Source: Carposina sasakii (lineage: Eukaryota > Arthropoda > Insecta > Lepidoptera > Carposinidae). Taken from it: 64,000 nt of DNA. The translations under genes and the position numbers were made by a program. The DNA lies in the NCBI GenBank assembly GCA_014607495.2, contig CP053170.1, forward strand, positions 3,348,001 to 3,412,000, given 5' to 3'. Shown here one piece after another: positions 63,429-64,000 of this stretch. The notes beneath the pieces are model-generated. The model ran no database searches and was not told the origin of the DNA. It worked only from the letters and a program-made list of their open reading frames with translations. Each line of letters begins with the position of its first letter. Positions within the stretch are counted from its first letter, which is position 1.

Positions 63429-64000
63429 TCACAGATTACATAATATCCTAGTTCAAAACATCTTGGGAGAATAACAAGTACAAGGTAGCAAATGTTGCCA
63501 TGCGAATATCACTTAAAAGGGAGGTTACTCAGATTTTGGATGGTTTTATTACATAACATTACAAAACCACGTAAAAAATTACATTTGACAGCAAAATATA
63601 AGGAATATGTCATATTTAGGCGATGTTCAGGTCAACCTATATTAAAATTCTTTGTAATGACACTATTTGTTTATAGGTTACAATTAATTGTAAAGTAAAC
63701 TAAACCGCGTGAGCTTTGACATCCAATACTGCGAAACCTCCTCATAGAAAAAACAAATTGTAGTTTACAAAAATAAAATGAAGATAAGCAAACCAAGTGT
63801 GCACTAAAGTTCATATTAAAACCTTATGTGGTAGTATATTTTTTGACAAAACAATGTCAAAAATTCTGTCAACTTTTGACTAAGTTTCACTTGCAGCAAC
63901 CACTTAATTCTTGGATAAATTCTTATAACTGCTTAATAAATAATGACACGCCATTTCAGGTGAATATTACGTTTTACAAAAAACTAGGTCATAATAACAA
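63429..64000. other. No gene seen
   Basis: AT-rich right edge; a 68-codon frame at 63492-63698 has no recognisable domain. Confidence 0.4.

Overview
The window looks like nuclear DNA from a moth or butterfly. It is AT-rich and intron-rich, and it carries many short interspersed elements of types I recognise as common in Lepidoptera. The only cellular protein-coding gene I can support is on the + strand: the insect orthologue of vertebrate ESRP1/ESRP2, the RNA-binding splicing regulator called fusilli in Drosophila. Its 5' exons, including the start codon, lie upstream of base 1 or were not recognised.

Layout: 1-8828 is upstream intron or flank full of small repeats. Fusilli exons run from 8829 to 49496 with consistent GT-AG junctions and reading phase. 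Exons 1-4 (8829-13867) encode the end of the N-terminal domain. A 20.9 kb intron (13868-34745) follows, holding a broken piggyBac-like transposon (19738-23664), a 41-bp minisatellite, SINEs, MITEs and a possible alternative first exon near 18.1-18.34 kb. Exons 5-11 (34746-40203) encode three quasi-RRMs. Exon 12 (from 40883) has two possible ends. Reading through gives a Pro/Ala-rich tail stopping at 41443. An internal GTACGT donor after 40964 joins in frame to exons 13 and 14 (47448-47575, 49422-49496), giving a different tail. The in-window protein would be 644 or 552 residues.

Downstream of 49.5 kb lies a probable long 3' UTR or flank, then dense repeats: a foldback element at 55.1-55.6 kb, a second, highly decayed piggyBac-like pseudogene at about 57.6-58.3 kb, and a 60-62.3 kb cluster in which three copies of one foldback MITE occur, two of them split by other transposons.

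The clearest biological signal is the alternative C-terminus of fusilli. The clearest unfamiliar structural signals are a very short (46-61 bp) foldback element with target-site duplications at two loci, the four near-identical 17-bp palindromes near the ends of the piggyBac element, and a perfect 30-bp palindrome built from three TATCGATA motifs. I see no CRISPR array, operon or other prokaryotic feature.
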